NCBI GenBank assembly: GCA_000277545.1
Contig: AKXM01000012.1
Span: 1-36,892, forward strand
Length of the DNA: 36,892 bases
Direction of reading: 5' to 3'
Source of the DNA: Enterobacter sp. Ag1
GTDB lineage: Bacteria; Pseudomonadota; Gammaproteobacteria; Enterobacterales; Enterobacteriaceae
Shown: positions 27,967-36,258 of the stretch, one piece after another
How the letters are laid out: every line of letters starts with the position of its first letter
Numbering within the stretch: the first letter of the stretch is position 1
Program-made: the position numbers and the translations under genes
The notes under the pieces: model-generated
The model's input: only the letters and a program-made list of their open reading frames with translations
The model's database searches: none
Told to the model about the DNA's origin: nothing

Positions 27967-28965
27967 CTAGCGTCGGGCAACCATCACAACAATAAACAGC
28001 CCGCCAATTCCGGCGGTAATAATGCCGATGGGCAGCTCCTGCGGCGCAACCAGCACCCGGCTGACCAGATCGCCGCCGCACAACAAACAGGCCCCGACAA
28101 GGGCACACAAAGGCAGCAGCCTGGCGTGCTTAATGGCGGAAAAATGGCGGCAAAGATGCGGCACCATCAGCCCGACAAAGCCAATCACGCCGGTCAGTGA
28201 TACAAAAATGGCGGTCGAAAAAGCGCAGCACAGAAAAATTTCGGTGCGCAGGCGGGTCACGTTAATGCCCAGCGAAAATGCGGTGCGATCCCCCGCGAGC
28301 AATCCATCCAGCGATCGCCATCTCAACAGGCAAAATGCGGCCAGCAGCAGCAAACCGCCCAGCGCAAATCCCAGGTTATCCCATCGCGCCAACCCCAGGC
28401 CGCCGAGCGACCAGAATAAAACCGAGCTGGCCGTACGCTGGTCACCGGCGAATATCAGGTAGCTGGTTAACGCCCCGAACAAGAAAGAGATCGCCAGCCC
28501 GCAAATAATCAGCGTTTCGGCACCCCGATCGCGTTTGAGCTGGAATAAAGACAGCACCGCAACCGAAGAAAGCAGCCCGCCGCCAAAAGCGGCCGCCGGT
28601 AGCGTCCAGACGCCGAAGAAGTCGCCGAAGCGGGTAAAAACCAGCACCGCTCCGGCAGACGCGCCCGAAGAAAGCCCGAACAAAAAAGGGTCCGCCAGCT
28701 CATTGCGCGTGGCCGTTTGCAGCAGCGTGCCCACCACCGCCAGCCCCGCGCCGGTCATCAGGGCGAGAAGCGTTCTGGGCAGCCGGATGTCCAGCACGAT
28801 CCCACGAATCATCGGTGAAATGTCCGTTGCCGTCGGTTGCAGCGCGTTTACCACCTGATTCAGGCTGAGCCGGACCGAGCCTTCCGTTAAGCTAAGCACC
28901 GCAAACAATATGACGAGAAACCCCGCCAGGCATGCGGCCCGGCGGTAACGCCAGGCTAAAACCAT
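27967..28965 (-). CDS. ABC importer permease, FecCD/BtuC family
   Basis: 332 aa, about nine to ten membrane helices, with the family segments LDIRLPRTLLALMTGAGLAVVGTLLQTATRNELADPFLFGLSSGA and GVIGFVGLMVPHLCRH. It is the channel of a siderophore, heme or cobalamin-type importer. The ATG at 28965 overlaps the stop of the binding-protein gene (TGATG), a sign of translational coupling. Fifth gene of the operon. Confidence 0.92.
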   Translation of the reverse strand: MVLAWRYRRAACLAGFLVILFAVLSLTEGSVRLSLNQVVNALQPTATDISPMIRGIVLDIRLPRTLLALMTGAGLAVVGTLLQTATRNELADPFLFGLSSGASAGAVLVFTRFGDFFGVWTLPAAAFGGGLLSSVAVLSLFQLKRDRGAETLIICGLAISFLFGALTSYLIFAGDQRTASSVLFWSLGGLGLARWDNLGFALGGLLLLAAFCLLRWRSLDGLLAGDRTAFSLGINVTRLRTEIFLCCAFSTAIFVSLTGVIGFVGLMVPHLCRHFSAIKHARLLPLCALVGACLLCGGDLVSRVLVAPQELPIGIITAGIGGLFIVVMVARR

Positions 28966-29918
28966 CACTGTGCCGCGAACAGAACGCGAGCGAGCTTCTC
29001 AACCGCGGCGATATTTGCCGGGCCGGGCGTCAACTCGGCGTACTGCAGCTTAAGATAGCGGTGCTGTTTCACCGCCGGGGTGAGCTTCATCAGCGGGTGG
29101 CGCTCAAGGAACTGGCGGAGCGAATCAGCGCCCCCGCCGGTCTGGTAATCCAGCAGAATGATGACATCCGGCTCGGCCGCCGCAACATTTTCCCAGGAGG
29201 TTGTCCCCCAGCTGGTGTCCAGCCCTTCCATGGCGTTTTTACCGCCAGCGGCCTCGATAATGGCCTGCGGCATGGCGTATTTTCCGCTGGTAAACGGTTT
29301 GTCTTCCCCGGAGTCATACACAAAGACTTTCAGTGGCCTTGCGCCCGGCAGTGCTTTGGGGAGGGCGGCCAGCCGCGCTTTCCAGCCGTCAACCAGCTTC
29401 TGAGCAACCTCCGCCTTACCAAAAATTTTGCCAAGCGTAAGCTCATCGTTATAGAGCAGATCCAGGGTCGCCTTGGTTTTGCTTTCCCCGGAAATCGCGC
29501 AGCTTTCGCTGAGCACAAAGGTTTTGATGCCGTATTTGGCAAGACTTTGGGGTGTAACGTCGCCCCCCACTTTCATGCCGTAATTCCAGCCCGCGAAAAA
29601 GAAATCTGGCTCGGCGGCCAGCAGCGTTTCAAGCGAGGGGTATTTGGGCGCAAGTTCGGGGATCGTCCCCATTTGTCGCTTAAATTCGGGCGTCATTTTG
29701 TACCAGCCGGAGATGCCGGTCAGACCCACAATCTGCGGCTGTAAATCCAGAGCAAAAGCCATCTCCGACATGTTCAGGTCGTTGATTACCGCCCGCTTTG
29801 GTGCTGCGGTAAAGACAATGGGTTTACCGCAGCTCTCAATGGTCACCGGGAAGCCGGAGGCAAAGGCAGTAAAGGAGGTAAAGGCCAGCCAGAAGCCGGT
29901 AGCGATTTTTAACATCAT
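28965..29918 (-). CDS. Periplasmic binding protein of the ABC importer (PF01497 type)
   Basis: 317 aa. Signal peptide MMLKIATGFWLAFTSFTAFA, with no lipobox Cys. The fold is the two-lobed FepB/BtuF family: AVINDLNMSEMAFALDLQPQIVGLTGISGW, PSLETLLAAEPDFFFAGW, and ENVAAAEPDVIILLDY. It is not ZnuA-like: there is no His-rich loop. Start chosen at 29918, after AGGGA and before a proper signal; the frame extends 26 codons upstream into the ATPase gene. Ligand not readable; context says zinc or a metal chelate. Confidence 0.9.
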   Translation of the reverse strand: MMLKIATGFWLAFTSFTAFASGFPVTIESCGKPIVFTAAPKRAVINDLNMSEMAFALDLQPQIVGLTGISGWYKMTPEFKRQMGTIPELAPKYPSLETLLAAEPDFFFAGWNYGMKVGGDVTPQSLAKYGIKTFVLSESCAISGESKTKATLDLLYNDELTLGKIFGKAEVAQKLVDGWKARLAALPKALPGARPLKVFVYDSGEDKPFTSGKYAMPQAIIEAAGGKNAMEGLDTSWGTTSWENVAAAEPDVIILLDYQTGGGADSLRQFLERHPLMKLTPAVKQHRYLKLQYAELTPGPANIAAVEKLARVLFAAQ

Positions 29919-29934
29919 AGCGATCCCTGAAAAT

Positions 29935-30732
29935 TTACCGTGGGCGTGAAGGTTCAAAAAAACGGACTCGTCTGCCTTGCTGGCCTGGATGGTCAACGGT
30001 AAAGCTGTCGAGGCCGAAAATGGGGCGAAGTGTTTCGGTATTCAGCGCGGCGTCGGGCACGTTAAAAGCCTGCTGTTGCCCCGCCGACAAAATAAGGACC
30101 TTGTCAGCAAACCCTTCGATTAAGTTGAGATCGTGCAGGACGGCGATAACCGTTGTGCCGCGAGCTTTCACCAGCGCTAACAGTTCTTCCCGTGCCGCCA
30201 GGTCCAGATGATTAGTCGGCTCATCCAGTAACAGTAGCCGGGAGGTTTGCGCCAGCGTTCGCGCCAGAATTGCCCGCTGCCTTTCCCCGCCGGACAGACA
30301 GGCCAGCGATTTATGCCGCATCCCGAGCACACCAACCTCTTTCATCGCCCCACACACAATGCAGCGATGTTCTGGCTCCGGCATATCACGGGCAAACGGG
30401 AGCCTGCCTAACGCGACATAATCCTCAATGGAGAGACGCAAATCGGGGAGATCGTTTTGCGACATGACCGCCACGAGCTTCGCCCGCAGCTGCGGGTTGA
30501 GCTTATTTAAGGGGCGGCCCGCCAGCGTTATTTCCCCCTCGGCCTTTAGTTCCTGGCTCAGCGCCCGCAGCAGCGACGTTTTGCCGCTGCCGTTTGGCCC
30601 AATCACGCTGAGCCGCTCACCTTTTCTCAGGTGAAAATTAATCGCCACCGGCCAGGCTGCGCCCTGCGGACGGGCAATCGCCCGCAGGGAAACGCTTAAC
30701 TCGGCTGCTGGTTCTCCGGGGGAAAAAGGCAT
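29935..30732 (-). CDS. ABC importer ATPase, FecE/BtuD family
   Basis: 265 aa. Walker A GPNGSGKT (45-52), signature LSGGERQR (146-153), Walker B LLLLDE (166-171) followed by PTNHLD, and the His switch in AVLHDLN. It energises the neighbouring permease. Starts 2 bp after the carbonic anhydrase stop. The segment HRCIVCGAMKEVG has an extra Cys pair; its meaning is unknown. Confidence 0.93.
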   Translation of the reverse strand: MPFSPGEPAAELSVSLRAIARPQGAAWPVAINFHLRKGERLSVIGPNGSGKTSLLRALSQELKAEGEITLAGRPLNKLNPQLRAKLVAVMSQNDLPDLRLSIEDYVALGRLPFARDMPEPEHRCIVCGAMKEVGVLGMRHKSLACLSGGERQRAILARTLAQTSRLLLLDEPTNHLDLAAREELLALVKARGTTVIAVLHDLNLIEGFADKVLILSAGQQQAFNVPDAALNTETLRPIFGLDSFTVDHPGQQGRRVRFFEPSRPR

Positions 30733-30734
30733 GC

Positions 30735-31295
30735 TCAGAACTCGTTGCGCAGCAGTTGGTAACCTTCCACCAGCTTGACGTTGGTGTTGGCCACCTCTTC
30801 AGAAAACTGCACCGAAGCGGGGTCAACCCGTGAATAGTGGCTTAAATCAGAGTCGGGCCCCACGCGCTCGGTGGACGGAATATACGTTTGCTTCGGCAGT
30901 GTCACCCCATCAACCACCGCGTTGTAGCGAATGACGCAGCCGGTTTGTACGTGGCAGTTAAAAAGTACGCTGTTAAAGCCGATAAACACCCGCTCGTCGA
31001 CCCGGCAAGGGCCGTGCACAATCGCCCGGTGCGCAATCGACGTACCGCTGCCAATGGTCACCGGCGCCCCGCTTTTCGAGTGAATCACCACGCCGTCCTG
31101 AATATTCGAATGGGAATGGATCACGATAGGATCCATGTCGCCTTCGGCGTTCAGCTCATCGGCGCGGATCACCGCATAGGGCCCGACATAAACATAGTCA
31201 TGAATAATGACCCGGCCACAAATCACCGCCGTGGGGTCGATATACGCTTTGGGAGAGACCTGCGGCAGATGGCCTGAAGGGTTTTTACGCAGCAT
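30735..31295 (-). CDS. Gamma-class carbonic anhydrase-like protein (left-handed beta-helix)
   Basis: 186 aa of hexapeptide repeats. The three metal ligands of gamma-carbonic anhydrases are kept: His72 (VVIHSKSGAP), His89 and His94 (IAHRAIVHG), with NIQDG before them. It should hydrate CO2 and trimerise. Gamma enzymes can work with Fe2+ or Co2+ instead of Zn2+. The start at 31295 has AGGAAAT upstream and overlaps the folE2 end by 11 bp; the open frame reaches 31361, inside folE2. Operon position 2. Confidence 0.85.
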   Translation of the reverse strand: MLRKNPSGHLPQVSPKAYIDPTAVICGRVIIHDYVYVGPYAVIRADELNAEGDMDPIVIHSHSNIQDGVVIHSKSGAPVTIGSGTSIAHRAIVHGPCRVDERVFIGFNSVLFNCHVQTGCVIRYNAVVDGVTLPKQTYIPSTERVGPDSDLSHYSRVDPASVQFSEEVANTNVKLVEGYQLLRNEF

Positions 31296-32223
31296 GGTGA
31301 TTTCCTGTCCAGTGAATGCGGGCCACCGCGTTGTGCGCATGGAGGCTTTCCTGATGCTCAACGCGAAGGGTAAAAGCGGTGCTAAAAGGCGCGTCCTGCA
31401 TCGCCTTGTTCAGGCGGCGAGCGGCGTCTTCGCAAAACATCAAATTTTGGCCATTGGCCAGGGCGAAGGCCTGCTCGTCGCTACGCTTAACCACCGTTTG
31501 CACCGCCGTGCCAAGCGCGGCCTCGCAGCGGTCGATAAGTTCCTCGAAAGGCAACGTAGCAACATCCGGCTTCAGCTGGCAGCTAACCCACGCCCAGCTT
31601 CTCTGGCTGTGGGGCGTGCCCGGCATGCCCTTCTCGCCCAGCCAGGCCAGCATTTCTTCGACGGACACGCCCTCCTTTCGCGAGCCAAAGTCCCGCTGAA
31701 ACTGCTGCTGCGCGAGATTGCGACTCAGCGCCGCCGAGGCCGGACAGGTAGATGAATACGGGATCCCCACCCGAAGCGTGACGGCAAAACCTTCCCCACG
31801 CTCCGCCAGGATTCGGATGGGGTAAGCCTTCCAGCCAAAGTGGTTTGAGGTTAAAGATTTGCGGGACAGCAGCAGTTCGCCGGTGATTTCCACGCTGGCG
31901 CGGTCGCTGCTGCGCTGGTGCGAAACCAAAAATTCTCCCAGTAAACGGCGCAGTACCGCCGGCGTAATTTCGCCCTGGGTTAGCTCGTCCAGCAGCAGAT
32001 AAATCCGGGACATATGAATGCCCTTTTCCGCTTCCGGGGAACGGAGAAGATTGATCCCGGCGTTGACTTTCGCCGTCAGCGGGCGCCCCGCGACCTCCAC
32101 CGGAAGGTCGATTTGTTCCATGCCAACCCAGGACAGGGCCATGTCGAAATCGTGGCTTCTGAGTGACTGAATATCAGGCAGCATTTTGGGGCATAACATT
32201 GGAGTGACCGTCATATTGCACAT
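31285..32223 (-). CDS. folE2: GTP cyclohydrolase IB (FolE2)
   Basis: 312 aa, FolE2 (GCYH-IB) family. Conserved pieces: PVEVAGRPLTAKVNAGINLL, the segment HQRSSDRASVEITGE, Cys160 in PYSSTCPASAALSR, and the C-terminal HAHNAVARIHW. It makes dihydroneopterin triphosphate from GTP, the first step of folate synthesis, without the strict zinc need of FolE. Start: ATG 32223 gives 312 aa; ATG 32214 is possible; neither has a strong ribosome site. First gene of the operon, 13 bp after a Zur-like operator. Confidence 0.93.
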   Translation of the reverse strand: MCNMTVTPMLCPKMLPDIQSLRSHDFDMALSWVGMEQIDLPVEVAGRPLTAKVNAGINLLRSPEAEKGIHMSRIYLLLDELTQGEITPAVLRRLLGEFLVSHQRSSDRASVEITGELLLSRKSLTSNHFGWKAYPIRILAERGEGFAVTLRVGIPYSSTCPASAALSRNLAQQQFQRDFGSRKEGVSVEEMLAWLGEKGMPGTPHSQRSWAWVSCQLKPDVATLPFEELIDRCEAALGTAVQTVVKRSDEQAFALANGQNLMFCEDAARRLNKAMQDAPFSTAFTLRVEHQESLHAHNAVARIHWTGNHHAA

Positions 32224-32236
32224 CGTCTTGCTGTAA

Positions 32237-32262
32237 TTTTGTTACGTTATAACATAACAAAA
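32237..32262 (-). promoter_or_regulatory. Zur box over the folE2 promoter
   Basis: A 26-bp near-perfect palindrome with half-sites TTTTGTTACGTTA and TAACATAACAAAA (one mismatched pair). Within it GTTATAACATAAC matches the Zur core GTTATA-N-TATAAC in 12 of 13. On the minus strand -35 TTGCAC and -10 TATAAC flank or overlap it at 18-bp spacing, so bound Zur would block polymerase. Confidence 0.8.
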
Positions 32263-32461
32263 CTCATTTGTGCAAAGCGACATTTTGCCGTAAAGCGAAC
32301 CCGCCCGATCACCGGAGAAAATTCGGTGTAAAACCGCTGATTGGCTCGATATATCTTATCACCCGGCAAGTGTTGCCCGAGTGTTCACACAATGATAGCA
32401 TTATGTAAACAGCCATTTAGACGGCTAGACAGTTAAACTAAAAAGCATTGAGGAATACCGT
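32263..32461. other. Control region between folE2 and mtnB
   Basis: No gene seen. It contains the folE2 -35 on one strand and the MetJ-like boxes for mtnB on the other. Confidence 0.5.
32419..32434 (+). promoter_or_regulatory. MetJ boxes upstream of mtnB
   Basis: Two adjoining 8-bp units, AGACGGCT (7 of 8 to AGACGTCT) and AGACAGTT (5 of 8). MetJ binds tandem met boxes, with SAM, to repress methionine genes; mtnB starts 27 bp downstream. Confidence 0.55.
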
Positions 32462-33073
32462 ATGTGGCAAGAAAGGCTCACGCAGTTGGTCAGCACCTGT
32501 CATTGGATTGGCGCTAAAGGCTGGGCTCCGGCGACCGGCGGCAATATGTCCATTCGCCAGGATGCCGAGTGGTGCTGGCTGAGCGAATCCGGGCGCGACA
32601 AAGGCAGCCTGACCAGCGAGGATTTCCTGCAGGTAGACATTGCCACGAATCAGGCGCCATCGGGGCGTAAACCCTCCGCCGAAACCGGACTGCACACGCT
32701 GGTTTATCGGCTTTTTCCTGAAGCAAACGTCGTGCTGCACGTCCACACCGTGAATGCCACCGTGCTGTCGCGGATTGAAAAAGGCCCGGCGTTGAACATC
32801 AGCGGCTATGAAATGCAAAAAACCCTGATCGGCCAGCAGACGCACCTCGACACGGTGCCAATTGCTATCTTCGATAACGATCAGGACATCGATGCGCTGG
32901 CAAAACGCATTGAACGGCATGCCGAACAGGCTCCCCTGAAATACGGTTTCCTGCTGCGTGGCCACGGCCTGACCTGCTGGGGCAAAGACGTCGCCGAAGC
33001 ACGTCGTCAGCTTGAAGGGCTCGAATTCCTGTTTGAATGCGAAATGCAGCGCCGCCTGTACGAGCGCGATTAG
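32462..33073 (+). CDS. mtnB: Methylthioribulose-1-phosphate dehydratase MtnB
   Basis: 203 aa, class II aldolase fold. GWAPATGGNMSIR opens the domain; metal ligands are His93 and His95 (VLHVHTVNAT) and the His in LLRGHGL, with Glu74 in PSAETGLH. It dehydrates methylthioribulose-1-phosphate in the methionine salvage pathway. GAGGAATACCGT precedes the ATG. mtnC and mtnD, normally beside it, are not in the window; the next gene converges from the right. Confidence 0.9.
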   Translation: MWQERLTQLVSTCHWIGAKGWAPATGGNMSIRQDAEWCWLSESGRDKGSLTSEDFLQVDIATNQAPSGRKPSAETGLHTLVYRLFPEANVVLHVHTVNATVLSRIEKGPALNISGYEMQKTLIGQQTHLDTVPIAIFDNDQDIDALAKRIERHAEQAPLKYGFLLRGHGLTCWGKDVAEARRQLEGLEFLFECEMQRRLYERD

Positions 33074-33101
33074 CAGCGAGTTCGCCAGCAGTACGAGTAA
33101 G

Positions 33102-34289
33102 TCAGGTTTCATCTTCGCTGAGCGGCACGGGCAAATTTATCGTCATCAGCAACCCGCCCTCAGCAGGCAGGCCGGCGTGGATATCCCCGTGGTGCGCATG
33201 ACAGATTTCTCTGGCAATAGAAAGCCCCAGCCCGCTGCCGCCTGAATCTCTTGCCCGCGAACGCTCCCCGCGGGTGAAACGCTCAAAAATATGCGGCAGA
33301 TAATCCGCGGCGACGCCAGGCCCGCTATCAAGAAACTGGATTTCAATGCCCTGCTTAAGATGGCGAAAGCGAATGGACATGCGATCGCCCCTGCTGCAAT
33401 AGCGAAGCATGTTCTCAATGATAATGGTGAAGACCTGCCCCAGTCGGGCTTCATCTCCTGAGTAATAGAATTCATCTTCCGCCTCCACCGAGACGGACAT
33501 CCCGGCCGCTTCCAGCTGGGGTTTTAGCCATGCTACCCGTTCATTCAGGACTTCAGAAAGCGAGAATACGCCGTGCTGGAGCGAGAGTTGCCCCGCGCTC
33601 GCCAGGGAAAGGAAATGCAAATCATCAGTCAGGTGGCTGAGGTTTTTTAGCTGCGTCATCACCATATTCAGCTGTTTTTCATCCGCCGGAAACACATGGT
33701 CGATCATGCCCTGCAGCCGCCCCATAGCGGCGGTAAGCGGTGAGCGCAGTTCATGTGCGGCCGCGACGTGCGCGGCCTTAAGCTCGCGTTCGTACAGCGC
33801 CAGCTGGCTAATCATTTTATTGAAGTTGCTGGCAAAGCGAGTCACCTCCGCCGGGCATTCATCCACCCGTTTTGCCTGTTGATTGAAATCCCCCTGAGCC
33901 ACTATCTCCGCGACGTCCGTCAGGCTGCGAAACTGCGCGGCAAGCGGACGCGTGGCGCGTAAACAGCTGACGATCACAAATGGGGTCGCCATGGAAATAA
34001 AGATAAACAGCCAGCCCCAGTTGAGAGAGCTGATGGAAGGCGTGCTGTATTCAATTCCCCAGCGGGCATCCACAATTTGATGAAAACGAACAATGTCTAA
34101 GTCAGGGTTCGCCCGCAGCGTCAGAAACTCCTGGTAAGCGGCAGGCGACATGTGATGCACAACCCAGTAATACTGAACCGCGTAGATGCTCCACATCGCC
34201 AGCACGATGAAAAACAGTACGCTGACGGCCACCACGATGATACGAATCGATATCCACAGCAGGAGCGATTTGCTCTTTTTGTTGTTCAT
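33102..34289 (-). CDS. Sensor histidine kinase
   Basis: 395 aa. Two membrane helices (about 10-35 and 92-112) enclose a periplasmic loop of about 55 residues. Then HAMP (RATRPLAAQFRSLTDVAEIVAQGDF), HisKA with His179 in AAAHELRSPLTAA, and HATPase motifs: N box IIIENMLRYC, G1 DSGPGVA, G2 GGSGLGLSI. The layout resembles AdeS/BaeS kinases. Start overlaps the end of the response regulator gene (34286-34289, ATGA), so they are coupled. Signal unknown. Confidence 0.92.
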   Translation of the reverse strand: MNNKKSKSLLLWISIRIIVVAVSVLFFIVLAMWSIYAVQYYWVVHHMSPAAYQEFLTLRANPDLDIVRFHQIVDARWGIEYSTPSISSLNWGWLFIFISMATPFVIVSCLRATRPLAAQFRSLTDVAEIVAQGDFNQQAKRVDECPAEVTRFASNFNKMISQLALYERELKAAHVAAAHELRSPLTAAMGRLQGMIDHVFPADEKQLNMVMTQLKNLSHLTDDLHFLSLASAGQLSLQHGVFSLSEVLNERVAWLKPQLEAAGMSVSVEAEDEFYYSGDEARLGQVFTIIIENMLRYCSRGDRMSIRFRHLKQGIEIQFLDSGPGVAADYLPHIFERFTRGERSRARDSGGSGLGLSIAREICHAHHGDIHAGLPAEGGLLMTINLPVPLSEDET

Positions 34290-34984
34290 GGTTTGCAGAA
34301 CCTGTAGCCAATGCCGCGTACGTTCAGAATGAGATTATCAACTCCCGCCGCCTCAAGCTTTTTCCTTAAGTTATAGACATGCGTGTCCACCACTCGCTCC
34401 AGAGCGTCGCTTTCCGGGAGACACTCTTCGAGCAAAAACTGGCGGCTGAGCGGCCTCGTCGAGGCACGCATTAGCGTTTTCAAAATAGAAAACTCGGTGA
34501 GCGTTAAATCCAGGCGCAGGGGAGGATGTCCCTCATGCAACACCTGCGCCGCCAAATTGGTGACATCAACCTCCAGTGGACCCCAGCGTAAAACATCTTC
34601 AGCGGGGAGTTGGCTGGCCTGGCTGCGCCTGAGCACGGCCTGCACCCTGGCCATGACTTCGCCGGGATTGTAGGGCTTGACCACATAATCATCGGCGCCA
34701 TAGCGTAAAGCGCCGATCTTGTCATAGGGTTCGCCCATGGCGGTGATCATGATGACGGGCGTATTGCCCTTTCGCCTGACGGCCGCAAGAATTTCCGTGC
34801 CGTTCATCCCGGGGAGCATGACGTCCAGCAAAATAAGATCGGGCTTCCAGGTAACCACCGTGTTCATGCCCGCCAGGCCATCCCCGGCCACCGAAACGCT
34901 ATAGCCTTCGCGTTTAAGATAGGCCTCCAACACATTTGCCGCATCAGCGTCGTCTTCAATCACCAGGACCCGTTTATTTTTCAT
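34286..34984 (-). CDS. OmpR-family response regulator
   Basis: 232 aa. Receiver domain with acidic Glu10-Asp11-Asp12, phospho-acceptor Asp54 (LILLDVMLPG), Thr81 and Lys103 (VVKPYN). The C-terminal winged helix contains LTEFSILKTLMRASTRPLSRQFLLEECL and RVVDTHVYNLRKKLE...VRGIGYRF. Upstream of its kinase gene and divergent from the MipA gene, which is its likely target (inference). Confidence 0.93.
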   Translation of the reverse strand: MKNKRVLVIEDDADAANVLEAYLKREGYSVSVAGDGLAGMNTVVTWKPDLILLDVMLPGMNGTEILAAVRRKGNTPVIMITAMGEPYDKIGALRYGADDYVVKPYNPGEVMARVQAVLRRSQASQLPAEDVLRWGPLEVDVTNLAAQVLHEGHPPLRLDLTLTEFSILKTLMRASTRPLSRQFLLEECLPESDALERVVDTHVYNLRKKLEAAGVDNLILNVRGIGYRFCKP

Positions 34985-35110
34985 TTAATGTTACCTTGAC
35001 AGTTTCTTCACAAATCCCTGGTCGTTCATTGATAAGCCCTCAGCATAATCCTTTTACTTACTGAGCTAAGTATGCACAAAAAATATAAACACCTGACGAT
35101 GAGAATCATT

Positions 35111-35899
35111 ATGTTAACGAAGAAAAGCACAAAATACATAATTGCACCGCTGATAATTTCCAGTATTTCATCATCGTATGCAAGTGAATTTAATTCTGAT
35201 CAAACCGTGACAACCTTTGGCCTCGGAGCTATATCCTCTCCACGATACAGCGGAGCTAATGAACAAAACACCAGTGTTATTCCACTGATACACATTCAGA
35301 TGAGTAATATCTTCTTTGATTCCATGAATGGGCTTGGCATTCATCTTCAAAGCGATAATGGTTTATATTTCGAGCCAACATTGGGTTACGATTCAGGCCG
35401 CGCGGATAAAAATTCAGGCTGGCGAAAAGGCTCGAATAAACTTAAAGGCATGGGGGATATTTCGTCTACGGTCAATTCGGGTATTGCGCTTGGCTGGGCC
35501 GTCGCCCCCTGGCTGGTTTTTGAAGGTAAAACAACTCTGCCGTTAAATGATGATCAGGGCGTATCTTATTCCACAGCCATAAATTATATCCCGATTATGA
35601 ACGAAGTTAATACGCTTACATTTCAGGCCAGCGCATTATTTGGTGATGCCCGTTATATGAATACCTGGTACGGCGTCAACGAACAGCAGCACAACCGATC
35701 AGGTTTCTCGCGCTACAGCAGCGCCGGTGGGTTTTACGGCACTGACACCAGCCTGACACTGACCCATCAGTTCAGCGAACACTGGGGAGGCTTGTTTAGC
35801 CTGAGCTATGCCTGGCTTGATAAGAAAGCCTCCAACAGCCCCATCGTCATGAGAAAAGACGGTACGACCGGTATGCTTGCCATCAATTATACGTTCTGA
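35111..35899 (+). CDS. MipA/OmpV-family outer-membrane protein
   Basis: 262 aa from ATG 35111; ATGs at 35072 and 35099 are also in frame. From 35111 the N-terminus is a normal signal (MLTKKSTKYIIAPLIISSISSSYA). The body alternates as in a beta-barrel and ends in Phe (LAINYTF). The family name comes from MipA, a scaffold for MltA and PBP1B; others are linked to antibiotic response. It is AT-richer than its neighbours. Divergent from the two-component genes with an 87-126-bp gap. Confidence 0.85.
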   Translation: MLTKKSTKYIIAPLIISSISSSYASEFNSDQTVTTFGLGAISSPRYSGANEQNTSVIPLIHIQMSNIFFDSMNGLGIHLQSDNGLYFEPTLGYDSGRADKNSGWRKGSNKLKGMGDISSTVNSGIALGWAVAPWLVFEGKTTLPLNDDQGVSYSTAINYIPIMNEVNTLTFQASALFGDARYMNTWYGVNEQQHNRSGFSRYSSAGGFYGTDTSLTLTHQFSEHWGGLFSLSYAWLDKKASNSPIVMRKDGTTGMLAINYTF

Positions 35900-35948
35900 T
35901 TTCTTTTGCCATTGTGTATTCATTACAACAACAGGCCGAAGCATCGTT

Positions 35949-36230
35949 ATGAAGACCGCGCTTATTGTGATTTTCACCTTCGTGGCATTTCTCTCCTCCA
36001 CGGGAGTTCATGATTTTAAAGCATGCCTGTACGAAAAGGGTGATTTTAACGTCTGTAATAATACAGACGTTAAAAGTATACATTCAAAACACCCTCCGAA
36101 ACCACCCTTATATAAAAACAACGTCAGGCGTTGCCATTCAGATAAAACAAAAAACATCGATCGTTATATTTTATCCTGCCATCTTAGAAATTTCATTAAA
36201 TCGCTACTGCAGCGTTCAACGCGTAACTAA
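35949..36230 (+). CDS. Possible small secreted protein
   Basis: 93 aa. MKTALIVIFTFVAFLSSTGV looks like a signal peptide, and the remainder has four Cys (ACLYEKG..., DFNVCNNT, VRRCHSD, LSCHLR), enough for two disulfides. No clear ribosome site; the frame is AT-rich. Unrecognised. It may be a chance frame upstream of the RamA-like gene. Confidence 0.35.
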   Translation: MKTALIVIFTFVAFLSSTGVHDFKACLYEKGDFNVCNNTDVKSIHSKHPPKPPLYKNNVRRCHSDKTKNIDRYILSCHLRNFIKSLLQRSTRN

Positions 36231-36258
36231 GCATTTACTAACACTGAGAGATATCAGC

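Noticed and set aside
36010-36258. N-terminal extension of the RamA-like protein
   Set aside because: Lys/Ile-rich, no domain, and RamA/MarA proteins start at the position of the ATG at 36259.
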